A DNA stretch of 64,000 nt, from positions 4,776,501-4,840,500 of the forward strand of contig OZ020618.1 in NCBI GenBank assembly GCA_963971575.1, in the 5' to 3' direction. Source of the DNA: Liopterus haemorrhoidalis. Its lineage: Eukaryota; Arthropoda; Insecta; Coleoptera; Dytiscidae. The notes under the pieces are model-generated. The model was not told the DNA's origin. It worked only from the letters and a program-made list of their open reading frames with translations, and made no database searches. Position numbers and translations under genes: made by a program. Below, one piece after another: positions 9,419 through 19,242 of the stretch. Positions within the stretch are counted from its first letter, which is position 1. Every line of letters starts with the position of its first letter.

Positions 9419-9879
9419 TTGTCAACTGACAATAACTGAAGCGCCTCTAGTGAGATTTTGAGAAACTGGCGGTTGTAGGATAGTCGAGTTTGTTTACTGT
9501 TGTTTTCATAGCAAGTTTTTAAAAAAATGTCTTTAAAATTGCAAGAAAAAATTAAATGCAACGTGAATTGTTGTGTTTATCTTTGCAATGCAAAAGTAGG
9601 TCGTGATAGAGACCTAAGTTTTCATCGTGTTCCGAAACGTGGCAAAAAAAACGTGTTTCTGAATTTACGTGGTGGTGCACGTGTAGTTATGGATAGAAGA
9701 CAAGCATGGGAATATGTTCTTAGAAGTGGAAAGACAGTTAAAGACCATTTTAGAGTGTGTTCCCGTGTGTTTCAATAAATATCACATGAAGATACCATTG
9801 AACCTGTCAAAAATATCCTACCAAAGTCAGCCATGATGTAAAATGCAGTAGCGCCTCTATCGGTAGTGTCAGATGTCAA
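9419..9879 (+). mobile_element. P-like miniature element encoding a THAP-type protein (copy P2)
   Basis: The ends are imperfect inverted repeats: TTGTCAACTGACAATAAC at the left and, reading in from the right, TTGACATCTGACACTACC. Both subterminal zones carry GCGCCTCTA. It is the longest of four family members here and the only one whose internal THAP frame is uninterrupted. No 8-bp TSD is recognisable. Confidence 0.7.
9527..9778 (+). CDS. THAP-like zinc-finger ORF in P-like element
   Basis: This 83-codon frame (MSLKLQEKIKCNVNCCVYLC...) reads as a single THAP domain: Cys-x3/4-Cys near residues 11-20, the SFHRVP block near 31-36, Arg-x2-Ala-Trp near 57-61, and a terminal CSRVF block. THAP domains are C2CH DNA-binding fingers found in P-element transposases and host factors. 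The last ligand should be His (CSxHF) but is Val, so zinc binding may be impaired. It stops right after the domain, with no catalytic part. It may be a DNA-binding-only remnant; domestication is not shown. Confidence 0.6.
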   Translation: MSLKLQEKIKCNVNCCVYLCNAKVGRDRDLSFHRVPKRGKKNVFLNLRGGARVVMDRRQAWEYVLRSGKTVKDHFRVCSRVFQ

Positions 9880-10278
9880 TATAACTGATATTTTTGGAAC
9901 TCTTTATGAAGTTAATGTTTTTCAATATATGTATACTATAAATCTCATTGAAAACAGGTAAAAATTCCTTATGAGTACCTGTTTATATACGTCTATCAAG
10001 TTTCGGTTTTTTTCTGTCCAAAATTTTTCTAACCTAACCTAACCCTATTAGTTATATCATTGATTGTTTGCATATAGTGAAGATATATAAATGCTTTATA
10101 CAGTTTAAATACATTTACATAATTTAGCATCTATGAATGCGACGAAAAACGTTCTATTTCACACATAAAATTGGTAGGTCGGAATATATTGATATTTTTG
10201 AGGATTCTCTCTTGTAATAATGTTAATGTTTTTCAAAATATGAACTATAAATGTCATTTAAACCATTTAAATGTGACT
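9880..10278. other. Intergenic stretch with two diverged copies of a short repeat
   Basis: The phrase AGTTAATGTTTTTCAATATA near 9909 recurs as TGTTAATGTTTTTCAAAATA near 10219, each followed by ACTATAAAT. Nothing coding is seen. Confidence 0.4.
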
Positions 10279-10826
10279 TTAACCCTTACGTTACGTTGTC
10301 CTTTGGTTGCGGTGTGGGGTACATGTACCCCATTTTTATTTTATCGTAAATAAATAATTTAATAATTTGTATTCAGGTTTACTATGGAATATATTAAAAA
10401 TGTTTTTTAGCTGAATTACAATATTTTTAATTGCAATTTTTTCATACGTCCAATATTCATAAAATCCTGTTTCATATTAACCAACTAAATTTCTAGCAAA
10501 GCATAGTATACGCCCAACTTGATACGTCCGTCCTGTCCGACGTTCAGATTCAGACTGAAGCGGTTGTTTAGGCGGTATCTGGTTTGCAATAATCAGGGAA
10601 CTCACCCGAGTTGATTCCGCCCTTTACTTAAAAATAACTAATAAAATTCATGAAAAATAAATTAATTAATAATAGGTGTTTAAAATAAAAAATTTAAAAA
10701 ATATTTACCTACATTGTTTCATAAGTAGGTAAATTAGTATTTATGGTATTTATAAAACTCAAGAACGATTATTTTATTAAAATTTTGTGGGGTACATTTT
10801 AAGTAGCACCGCTCCGTAAGAGTTAA
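10279..10826. mobile_element. piggyBac-like miniature element
   Basis: It is flanked by TTAA on both sides (10279-10282, 10823-10826), the piggyBac target duplication. The termini are CCCTTACG at the left and CTCTTACG reading in from the right, and both ends hold TGTACCCCA/TGGGGTACA motifs. There is no transposase frame. A 5'-truncated relative lies at 36231-36732. Confidence 0.75.
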
Positions 10827-10892
10827 GCGTATAAATACTGAAATTTCATTATTCAAGTTTTTCTTTAAAAAAGTTAATACGAACTAAATGTT

Positions 10893-11058
10893 TTTTTTTT
10901 TTTTTTTAATTTAATGGCTTTTGCTACTTTGGCAATTAGCTAGGACAATTTTTTATTCGAGATAATTTCCATGCCACAACCGGGATTTGAACACGAGCCC
11001 TCATGGTCTAGAAGCTAGTGAATCGCTACACTAACCACTACGCCATGGTTACCGGCAC
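10893..11058 (-). mobile_element. tRNA-derived SINE with intact target duplication
   Basis: On the minus strand the head carries box A (TGGCGTAGTGG) and box B (GTTCAAATCCC), then the tail AATTGTCCTAGCTAATTGCC, a AGTAGCAAAAGCCATTAA block and a poly(A). A 14-base direct duplication ACGAACTAAATGTT flanks it (10879-10892, 11057-11070), with slight overlap at the edge. It is the clearest SINE insertion in the window. Confidence 0.85.
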
Positions 11059-11070
11059 GAACTAAATGTT

Positions 11071-11634
11071 AACAAACACATTAAATAATTGCTTGGATAT
11101 CAGAACGGATAACTATCAAATACGATTTGCGTTTTGTATAAAAATGTTGGAAATGATAAAGTGAATCGTAAATGTTATGTTTTGAAAGAAAGGGGCGGCG
11201 CTTCGCTAAGGCCAAATCTTATTCTAACTAGCTTACGCCTTTTCTCAGACGAGTTGTTTGTGGTGGACCTAAATATTAACCACACAAAGAGGGGGTTAAC
11301 TTCAAAAATAAAAAGTAATGTCTATAAATCTGACATACTCAGTGGGGTCATTAAAGTTGGCATTAAGTTGCGTGGACAGTAAAAAACGCTAACCATACTT
11401 ACGATCGGTTATGTTAAATCGGGTAAATCGCCGAAATGCTACATATATCGTTCAGTATGTTAACTAGAAAGGGACAACTAACGCCCCCAATGCTGAACTG
11501 TGTTTACTTTTATAGTGGCTATTCTTTTTAAGTCTCTATATTCAATGCTAACGTTTAGTTTTGCTCGGATACGATGAATAATGTTCCAAAGTTCGTACCT
11601 TACTATCACAATAATGTTAGTTTATTTTAAACAT
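11071..11634. other. Region downstream of the secreted-protein gene
   Basis: It should hold the 3' UTR and polyadenylation site of the minus-strand gene ending at 11635. A minus-strand AATAAA (TTTATT at 11621-11626) lies only nine bases past the stop, so the real signal may be further away. A plus-strand 82-codon frame here has no recognisable family. Confidence 0.4.
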
Positions 11635-14600
11635 TCATTCTTTTTCTTCAGTTACTTTTTCTTCTGGAAAATCATATATTGGTTTAAAACCACCAAACAT
11701 TTGTGGTTTAAAATTTTCAATATCAAATTCACTTGATGATTCTGGTAGTAACGTAGTACCACCATCATCGTCTTTTCTATCTATGTTCTCTTTTGATCGG
11801 TCTCTAACAACAGACCATCCATTATTGGTTGAACCAATGTTTACGCTAGCCTGGAAAGGTGCTTGAAAGTCCAGTTTAGGTGGATACTGCGGTTCTGTCT
11901 CTTCAATCTTATGGTTTTCTAATTTTTCCGATGTTACACTACCCTTTCTCACCGTATTTCCCAACATCATGTTGTTTTGATGGTGTGTATGCATTACAGC
12001 GCTAACTGTAAATTCAGAACCTTGATTTCCAACAATCCCATGTTGATGGCTTTTATCGGAATTGCGTATTTCAGAAATTACAGAACTTGCATAGTTTGGT
12101 AATGAATATTTTTCATCTGTCGATTCAGTTGGTGTATATGCAATTGCTATTGGGCTTTGCGTGTATGTTTTCAAGGTTGCAGAAATTGGTTCTGCAACAT
12201 AGTTAATTTTATTTCCGTTTATTATCCTGGATTCTGTTTCTAGTGTAGTCCATTGGTTGTTGGCTTGATAAGGATCATATTTTATCTCGTCTAAATCCTT
12301 TGATGTGGTTTCTGGGGTGTATAAAGAAGTAGGATCTGGTTTTTCTATCGGATAAGGAAAGTCTGTTTTAACTGGAAAGGTTGGTTTAGGATGTGGTTTT
12401 AAAATAGGTGAATCTTTGGGTTTTAGTATTGGTTCAGTAAATGTTGGGAATTCCTGACCGATTTTTGATGGTGGTAAAGGTGGTTCACTTCTTGTTCCAA
12501 TGACAACTGTTTCTTTATTTTCAGTATCCAACACATCTAGCTTTAAAGGTGAACTGTTTACTGGGTAAACTACGTATAAAGGTTTATCAGTTGTTTCTTT
12601 ATAATTTATTTTAAAAGGTGGTGGCATGTTTGGTTTTATTGTATTCACTTTATCACTCTGTTTTGCGTGTAACATTTGTAAAGTTGCTATTTCTGTTTCG
12701 TCTTCACCGTTTCTTCTGTTTGCAACTGGTACTTTTGGAGGAATTTGAGGAGGGAAACCATTGAACTGTGGTTCATTTTTATAATTTTCTGTCTTATGCT
12801 CTGTTTTTTCTTTATGTTGGTGCCTTTCTTTCAATTCACTCTGCATAAGGTGTTGGTTTAATGTTACTGGTTTTCTGAGTTCTAAAATTCGTTTTGGAGG
12901 TGGTGGAGGATGTAGTTTTTCAAAAAATCCAATAGGTCTATTGGAAGGTCTTTCAAGTAATGGTTGTCTTTGCATATAACCAGAATTGATGGGTATATCG
13001 TGGTAATGGTTTCCAGAACCAACTTTTGCGTTCGGTCTAAATTGTGGTAAAATATTAGGTAGCCCATCTATTCTTTTATATACTTCTGGTTTATGTGGTG
13101 GTCTTGGTGGACGAGCATATTCAGGTCTTCCAGAATAAAAATGTCCAGGTCTTGGATCCCATGGAGGGCGTACATTAGGGTTTCTTACAGGTTGTTTAAC
13201 TTCTTTCTCACTAGGAGGAGTTAGATCAGATGGCAATTGATGTAACATTGGTTTAGAATACAGGGACAAAATTTCCCTATTTGGATTTGGTGCGTAAGTT
13301 GTTGGTTTATCATCTGGGAACACTATTTTATTACTTGGTTTATTTTTAGTAATTTCTGAGTCTAAATCTAGTTGTTCATCGACAACTTGTCCAGGGATTG
13401 TTTTTATTTCATTAGTCGGAGACCCAATGCTTAAAGATGCTTCTGTACCTCTCAAAGGTTGGATATTCGCCGATGCACCACCTTCTGGGTAAACAGTTAA
13501 GTTATAATTCGTCCCAACTTGTGCAAATTGATAATTATTGCCTTGTGGTACCTTATATTTGTTTCCATAATTTGGTCCTACGTTGTAAACTGAACCTTGA
13601 GCATATCCAGAACCTCCTTGTCCAACATTGTAACCAGAACCTCCTTGTCCAACACTGTACCCAGAACTAACTTGCTGTAGGTTGTATTCAGGGGCTGAAT
13701 TGTACAAGGAATTTGTTTGTGAAGGATTGTATTTGATTGGTTGCTCGTATTTTGGAGGTGTGGCTTCAGGAATAGTCCAAGAATAGTTTGATTGTATTTC
13801 TTGGTTGTATACATTTGCTGGCATTGTATCGAAATTGGGATAGTTATCGTATTTCTGGGGTACAGTCCAGGAGTAATTGGAATTTGTCTGTCCAGTTCCA
13901 GTAAAGGTGATTGTTTCCTTTACCTTTCCATTTTGATCCAGAACTGGTTGTTGTTGAGCTTGGTTTTGAGTGTACAAAGGCCTAAATGAGTTTGAAACAA
14001 AAGTTTCCTTTTTGTTGTCTACTTTTTGTTGATTTCCAACAACAAATGAAACCATATCTTGGTCTGGGGCTATGTGGATATTGCTGGAACTTAATGGTTT
14101 TACTTCTTTTTCTGGGGTTTTAGTAGTCATTTCAACCATTTCGTTCATTAGTTGTTCTTTTAAGTTACCATTTGTGAGGGAAATTATTGGTAATCTTACA
14201 CCTGCTGGGTGGTTTTCTCCTAAAGGTAAAGAAGTAACGCGCATTGCTGGTGGAGTTTCTGTTATAGAAACTATTTTAGTTGTCGATTTGCTTTCTTCTT
14301 CGTAATCATCGTAATTTTCTGATGTTATACTGATGAAATCAGTTTTTTCTGTAGGTTTTGTATCATTTTGTGGATAAACAGTGTAACTATTCTCTACTTC
14401 TTCTGGTTTATAGTTTTGATGGAAATTCGAATAAACAGTTTCAATTTTTTTGGTGGTTGTTATCTTTTCAGTTGTACTTTTAGTACTTTCTGGTGTTACA
14501 ATTTGACTTTTATTAGTATTCTCAGCACTTTCATCATAATCATACTCATATTCTTCTTTGTTGCCAACAGGAATACCATGAGAATTTTGAGTTATTAAAT

Positions 14601-15456
14601 TGGTTAAACCAGGTTTGGTATCATTTTTCTTTTCTACTTCTTCTTTTTTAACCTTATCTCCGAAGGCTAATGAAGGTAGATTTGAGAATAAAGATGGCGG
14701 TTTAATGGCTGGTTTGGGTTCTTCATAATCCCCAAATAGTTCATCAAATATACTGTAGGGACGTTGTGTAGTCTTATCTTTAGGGGGTATTTTTTCTGGT
14801 GCTTTTGTAGTGAAATAATCGTAATCATTGTCATATTCTGGTTCTTCAGTTGTGTAACTTGGATGATTCATTGGACTATTTAATAAGTTTTTAGTTGTAG
14901 GAGAAGTTGTTGTTGTTGTTGTTGTTGTGGTTGTTTTAGTTGTTGTAGTTACTTTTTCAGTTGTTGTTTCTTTAGGTTGGTAGTAAACTGATTTTGTTGT
15001 GTAATAAGTTGGACTCACTGTTGGTTTGATGTTTGTGTTATATGTTTTATGGTTATAACTATTTTGTACGTTTCCTTGTATTTTAGTATTTGCGTATGAA
15101 CTTGAAATTAAAGGATATACGTATTTATCGGGATTATATTTAACTGGTAGATTTAAAAAATCGTGAAAATTAGGTGTTAATTGATTTATATCATTAGGTC
15201 GATGGCTGCCAAAATTTCCGTCCTTACGATCTATGTTTGATTTGTCAAATATATTAGTGCTAGGTTCTTCATCAATGTATTCATATTCAAGGTATGTTTG
15301 TTTTCCTGCTGGTGTTTTACTGTTGAAATCGATTGCACCGGTTACTGGGTCCTTCTCAACGTAGAATGGTTTTCCATTGTTGAAAATTGGACCCGGGAGG
15401 TTGTAGCCTGGTATTATCAAAGGAGATGGATTCGGTTTTTCTTCATATAAAGCATC
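11635..15456 (-). CDS. Secreted low-complexity protein, exon 2 (1273 codons)
   Basis: On the minus strand the acceptor TTTTATTTTAG precedes Asp-Ala-Leu-Tyr-Glu-Glu at 15456 and the frame runs open to TGA at 11635-11637. So long an open frame in 64% AT-like DNA is itself strong evidence of coding. The region shows codon-level repeats: ACA/ACC Thr runs (about 14890-14960), a GQGGSGY unit repeated near 13590-13680, and two NYSW(T)(V/I)P motifs near 13780 and 13870. It opens with IIPGYNLPGPIFNNGKPFYV, a patch more conserved in appearance than the middle. Confidence 0.9.
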   Translation of the reverse strand, partial: DALYEEKPNPSPLIIPGYNLPGPIFNNGKPFYVEKDPVTGAIDFNSKTPAGKQTYLEYEYIDEEPSTNIFDKSNIDRKDGNFGSHRPNDINQLTPNFHDFLNLPVKYNPDKYVYPLISSSYANTKIQGNVQNSYNHKTYNTNIKPTVSPTYYTTKSVYYQPKETTTEKVTTTTKTTTTTTTTTTSPTTKNLLNSPMNHPSYTTEEPEYDNDYDYFTTKAPEKIPPKDKTTQRPYSIFDELFGDYEEPKPAIKPPSLFSNLPSLAFGDKVKKEEVEKKNDTKPGLTNLITQNSHGIPVGNKEEYEYDYDESAENTNKSQIVTPESTKSTTEKITTTKKIETVYSNFHQNYKPEEVENSYTVYPQNDTKPTEKTDFISITSENYDDYEEESKSTTKIVSITETPPAMRVTSLPLGENHPAGVRLPIISLTNGNLKEQLMNEMVEMTTKTPEKEVKPLSSSNIHIAPDQDMVSFVVGNQQKVDNKKETFVSNSFRPLYTQNQAQQQPVLDQNGKVKETITFTGTGQTNSNYSWTVPQKYDNYPNFDTMPANVYNQEIQSNYSWTIPEATPPKYEQPIKYNPSQTNSLYNSAPEYNLQQVSSGYSVGQGGSGYNVGQGGSGYAQGSVYNVGPNYGNKYKVPQGNNYQFAQVGTNYNLTVYPEGGASANIQPLRGTEASLSIGSPTNEIKTIPGQVVDEQLDLDSEITKNKPSNKIVFPDDKPTTYAPNPNREILSLYSKPMLHQLPSDLTPPSEKEVKQPVRNPNVRPPWDPRPGHFYSGRPEYARPPRPPHKPEVYKRIDGLPNILPQFRPNAKVGSGNHYHDIPINSGYMQRQPLLERPSNRPIGFFEKLHPPPPPKRILELRKPVTLNQHLMQSELKERHQHKEKTEHKTENYKNEPQFNGFPPQIPPKVPVANRRNGEDETEIATLQMLHAKQSDKVNTIKPNMPPPFKINYKETTDKPLYVVYPVNSSPLKLDVLDTENKETVVIGTRSEPPLPPSKIGQEFPTFTEPILKPKDSPILKPHPKPTFPVKTDFPYPIEKPDPTSLYTPETTSKDLDEIKYDPYQANNQWTTLETESRIINGNKINYVAEPISATLKTYTQSPIAIAYTPTESTDEKYSLPNYASSVISEIRNSDKSHQHGIVGNQGSEFTVSAVMHTHHQNNMMLGNTVRKGSVTSEKLENHKIEETEPQYPPKLDFQAPFQASVNIGSTNNGWSVVRDRSKENIDRKDDDGGTTLLPESSSEFDIENFKPQMFGGFKPIYDFPEEKVTEEKE

Positions 15457-17098
15457 CTAAAATAAAATAAGGTAGTGAATATTTATATTTAAATTTTTAA
15501 TGGCGAACACCATAAAATATACGGTTTTGTAATATAACTTTATCTAATGTTTATAAATTCAAATCTTGAACAAAACAGTTCATTTTAAAACATTTTCTTA
15601 GAAATTTAAATAATTCAGAACAGTGAAACTAGTTTTTTTTATTACGAGTGTAAAATCGACAAAACTGAGCAAGATTTTAGACCGTCTTAAAAGCAATAAA
15701 GATTTAGTATCGCGTTCAAAAAAGGTTGGAACTGTTGGTTTATACGGTAATTTTATACCCATTTCACACTAGAACTTAAAGTTAGGCGAATTTAAAGTCC
15801 CCTGATATCGATAGAGCAGTTTGCATTTAGACTAGATGTTTAAATCGCCGGTGCTGCCTCCTATGATCATTTTATTCTTAAGTTGGCGTCACGAAATTGC
15901 GTCCGACAGTTTCCAACTGTCTGCGCATACGCAAATTTTGAATTGTTATTAAACACATATGGATATTTGATTCCATTCTTCAATAAATATGCTACAATAA
16001 AGAATATATTACACCTGTATTAACATATAAGTCGATAAATTTTTACCTTAATTATTGTAGCTCTGTATTGTATTAAATATATTATTAAAATAACTAGTTA
16101 AATATCTAATTTAATTATAATAAGTATAAGTTTCTTATAACTTCGATATAATATAGTTATTTTTTGACTATGATAATATAAAATGTTGACAGCACAAATT
16201 CAAACAGTATTAGAAATTATGTTGGCAATGCGTACCAGGTGACCTCACTTTAAGACATAAATCTCTTATCTTTAATCTGTTACAGTCGGTTCCAAACGGT
16301 TAGGCGGAACTAAATGGGAATTTCGTTCTTTTAGGTTGTCACGAGAAGGGATCTTGCTTGGGTTATTTCATTTTTCACGTTGGAATGTCACAATTTAAAA
16401 TTCCAACAATGAAACCATAGAAACGAATGACATATGTCAAAATTAAATTATTATTTTTTATATATTTTAATGACAAAAAAATTAATAAATGGGAAATTTG
16501 TATTAAGAATGACACAAAAAATCAAAATATAAAGAAAATGGCAATTTAAAATGATATTAACCTTAACCAAAAAATGTTTATTGTAAGTATGATTTACAAA
16601 GCTTAAACAAAACGGTTGAAAAGCACGATTTAAACGATGAAAGTAACTAGATTGCAAAATCTAGTTCCGCCTAACCGTTTGGAACAGACTGTAAGTTACG
16701 TGCATCCACACTAGCACTTAAAGTCAGCCTAATTTAAACATCCTATCTTAAAGTTCTAGTGTGAAAAGGGTATAGGTAAATAAGGACGCCATGTTCTGAC
16801 GTCACAGTTACCAATTTATGATAAAAAAATTCCCTATTACGCACGTGGCGTGACTTTTCGATTATATTTTGTATCGACTGCTGCTCGCTTTTTAAAGCCA
16901 TGCGATAATTTATTACTTGCTCAATTCATTAAAATTTTGCTCAGTTTTGTCGGTAAAATTAATACTTACATCTTCATTATATTCTTCAGTGTCCTTCACC
17001 GTTGTGTTTTGTCTTTCTTCATTCTTCTCTATCGCTATACACCATATACTCAAAGGTAGTGTTGTTAAATATAAGAGGAATAGCAATTTTAACTCCAT
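11635..17098 (-). CDS. Secreted Thr/Pro/Tyr-rich extracellular protein, family not recognised
   Basis: Two coding exons (16970-17098 and 11635-15456) join in phase 0 into a predicted 1316-residue protein. Residues 1-21 are a signal peptide (MELKLLFLLYLTTLPLSIWC). Most of the rest is low complexity: a Tyr/acidic cluster near 98-107, a Thr run near 206-231, further YDYD-type acidic clusters, a GQGGSGY repeat block, proline-rich stretches and a conserved-looking C-terminus (ENFKPQMFGGFKPIYDFPEE). No catalytic or cuticle chitin-binding (Rebers-Riddiford) motif is seen. This suggests an extracellular-matrix, mucin-like or cuticle-associated role, by inference only. Several Asn-x-Ser/Thr sites could be glycosylated. 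The intron holds nested miniature elements. Gene structure is strong, function unknown. Confidence 0.85.
15754..16774. mobile_element. DNA element with TATACCC inverted ends, containing a second element
   Basis: TATACCCATTTCACACTAGA at the left matches TATACCCTTTTCACACTAGA reading in from the right, about 26 of 28 over the full length. The flanks GGTAATTT and GGTAAATA may be a decayed 8-bp duplication, which would suggest hAT; this is tentative. It has no coding capacity. Confidence 0.6.
16283..16691. mobile_element. Tc1/mariner-type MITE, near-perfect 30-bp inverted repeats
   Basis: The ends CAGTCGGTTCCAAACGGTTA... and, from the right, CAGTCTGTTCCAAACGGTTA... agree at 29 of 30 positions, with TA on both sides. 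Relatives (TTCCAAACGTTTAGGCGGAA) occur near 31215-31450, 55359-55462 and 62054-62340. It is nested in 15754-16774, so it is the younger insertion. Confidence 0.85.
16970..17098 (-). CDS. Secreted protein exon 1: signal peptide
   Basis: The ATG at 17098-17096 opens 43 codons that end at GAA GAT|GTAAGT. The N-terminus has Lys4, a hydrophobic run LLFLLYLTTLPLSI and Cys20, a typical signal peptide with likely cleavage around residues 20-23, followed by Asn-Thr-Thr. It is in phase 0 with exon 2. Confidence 0.85.
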
Positions 17099-17117
17099 TT
17101 TATAATCGGATATAACC
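17099..17117 (-). other. 5' UTR segment with splice acceptor
   Basis: On the minus strand TTTTGTTTCAG|GGTTATATCC lies 19 bases upstream of the ATG at 17098. It is a good acceptor, implying a non-coding first exon further upstream (higher coordinates) that I could not place. The promoter is therefore not identified. Confidence 0.55.
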
Positions 17118-17409
17118 CTGAAACAAAATATTTATAAAAGTTATAGACTTAAATATATATAACATTATAGAATAGATGTTAATTATTTTGTTGCTATATT
17201 AATCTGTTAAGAGCAGAACAAACACATTTTTAAACAAATAAAAACATATTTCAAAGCGCAATGTGTTCAATTTGGTTTAGTTTTGAGATATTTAAACTAA
17301 TCAGATTTTGCATATTGATTACTTAAATAAATTTTAAAATTATATCGTCCTTGTTTATGCAACCATTCTAAAGTATAAAGCATTGCATATCACCATACGT
17401 AAATTTATA

Positions 17410-17664
17410 TTGTCAACTGACAATAACTGAAGCGCCTCTAGTGAGATTTTGAGAAACTGACGATTGTAGGATAGTCGAGTTTGTGACAAGCATGGGAATA
17501 TGTTCTTAGAAGTGGAAAGACAGTTAAAGACCATTTTAGAGTGTGTTCCCGTGTGTTTCAATAAATATCACATGAAGATACCATTGAACCTGTCAAAAAT
17601 ATCCTTCCAAAGTCAGCCATGATGTGAATGCAGTAGCGCCTCTATCGGTAGTGTCAGATGCCAA
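17410..17664 (+). mobile_element. P-like THAP miniature element, internally deleted (copy P3)
   Basis: It has the same ends as the element at 9419-9879. It jumps from GATAGTCGAGTTTGT directly to GACAAGCATGGGAATATG, so the first half of the THAP frame including its ATG is gone. It lies 300 bases upstream of the secreted-protein gene and may sit within its 5' intron. Confidence 0.75.
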
Positions 17665-18939
17665 TAAAAGCATACCCAGACAAGTTGTTATACTTATCGA
17701 GAATCCTGTTGCCTATCAATGGACTGAGAGCCAGTATAACTATTTCACATAATTCTATTTGTAACGTATTTGAACTACTTGGACCAACATACGTCCGTTG
17801 TTTTATCTCAATCTGTTCTATTTGAATATATTCAGATAAACGTATGTGTGTTTTTGTATTTGCCACAAAGACAGGGAAGACAAACTGAAATCGAAAGATA
17901 TTTCTTTCTCACTCTCCGAAGGAATAAAAACTTTGGATTTTGTAAACCTTTTCGACTGTGTCACACGCTCCTTTTAAAGGTTATCGGCAAGTAAATTCTA
18001 GTAGACTTTAAATAAGTCGAGGATCTCTGTAGTTTAAAATAATTTCGCCGTTTCACATGCAACCATTCACACACAAAAATATAAAAGGCTGTATCTTTCC
18101 AAATTGACAACGGTACAAGATCGTCGTTGGGAAATAAATTTCACGTAGAGTAAACTCTCGATTTAATGGACTTCAGATTTAGCGGAAGAAAAAACGGATT
18201 TACGATGTAACACACTTTGAATAAACGGACAAAAATGCGACGTATTGGCGGGGTTCTACAAGTCACGCGATGCTCAAGAGCAGAGTGTCTTAATCTTTTC
18301 CCATCGCGGACCGGCGAAAATTTTATACGATTACAACATAAACTGTATTTGTTTATATTTTGTAAAGTATCTCATACATTTTAAATAGCTTATCGAGCAT
18401 ACAATAAAAACATTATTTAATTCATTTAACATATTTTTTGAGGACCGGTCAAATTTCTACGCGATCCTGCCGTTAAAAACGCTGTTCAAAAGTTTGTGTT
18501 CGCTCTACATTAGACCCTTTTGCTTCTAATAATTTGTCAAATGGAGGGTCTATTGTTAGTGTCTATATTAAGTGGACAAAAACAACCATAGAAAGCGGAG
18601 TATGAACGTTTATAATATTTTTCGGTGCTTATGCAACCGCTTTAACTTTAAAGTATTTGGTATTGCATAAATAACAGGCGTACAATTTATGTATGGCAAT
18701 ATTTTTGTTTAAAAGATGAAATATCTGAATGTGTAATTCCTATAATAACTCCAACCTATAAAACTAGCTAAAGTAAATTATTTATAACATATCTCCTTCA
18801 TATCATGTACTGTTTCATTCAAATCTGACAATAATCTGTAGATCAAATATCATTTATCTATGTTATCACATGCTATATAATTAGTTCATGAATAAATTAT
18901 CTAAAGCATTATTGTTTTTTTATTTATAACATTTTATAA
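17665..18939. other. Upstream region with diverged DNA-element ends
   Basis: No gene is seen. At 18148 the plus strand reads GAGTAAACTCTCGATTTAAT followed by GGACTTCAGATTTAGCGGA, a degenerate Tigger/pogo-like end, and TATTAAGTGGAC near 18570 may be its partner. GGACCGG motifs near 18309 and 18443 look like ends of a small hAT piece in between. Confidence 0.35.
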
Positions 18940-19242
18940 CAGTTTTTCTCAACCTGTTGTTCGTAGCAAAATTTTAGTGGTTCGAGAAAGAGTAATTATT
19001 ACTTTTGCGATTTATATTAATTTTTGTATGTTTTTTTTTTTTTTGTTAATTTTCTGTGATTTTTATTATTTTTCAGGATTTTTTTATGACAGAAATTATA
19101 TGTAGACTTAAGACATACAAAAAATTTGTTTAATAGAACATTTGTTACATTTTATTGCAAAAAAATTACAATATTATTTTTAGTGGTTCATAGTAGAAAA
19201 TTATTTATTGGTCCGCGGTATGTTTTCGGTTGAGAAACGCTG
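18940..19242. mobile_element. hAT-type miniature element (CAGxGTTTCTCAACC ends)
   Basis: CAGTTTTTCTCAACC at 18940 faces GGTTGAGAAACGCTG ending at 19242, and GGTCCGCGG lies near the right end. These are typical hAT termini. An 8-bp duplication is not clear. Confidence 0.7.

Larger units (their letters stand above)
15457..16969 (-). other. Intron of the secreted-protein gene
   Basis: Donor GAT|GTAAGT at 16970/16969 and acceptor TTTTAG|GAT at 15457/15456 bound 1513 bases. About two thirds is a nested pair of DNA elements (15754-16774 containing 16283-16691). Confidence 0.85.

Noticed and set aside
13437..14598. Plus-strand ORFs of 60-80 codons within the large minus-strand exon
   Set aside because: Shadows of a 1273-codon open frame with repeat structure at codon level.
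16850..17105. Plus-strand ORFs opposite the signal-peptide exon
   Set aside because: They are antisense to a minus-strand exon with signal peptide and correct splice sites.
18079..18090. TATAAAAG as a promoter TATA box
   Set aside because: It lies on the plus strand with no downstream gene on that strand, and no initiator or transcript evidence; the nearby gene is on the minus strand.
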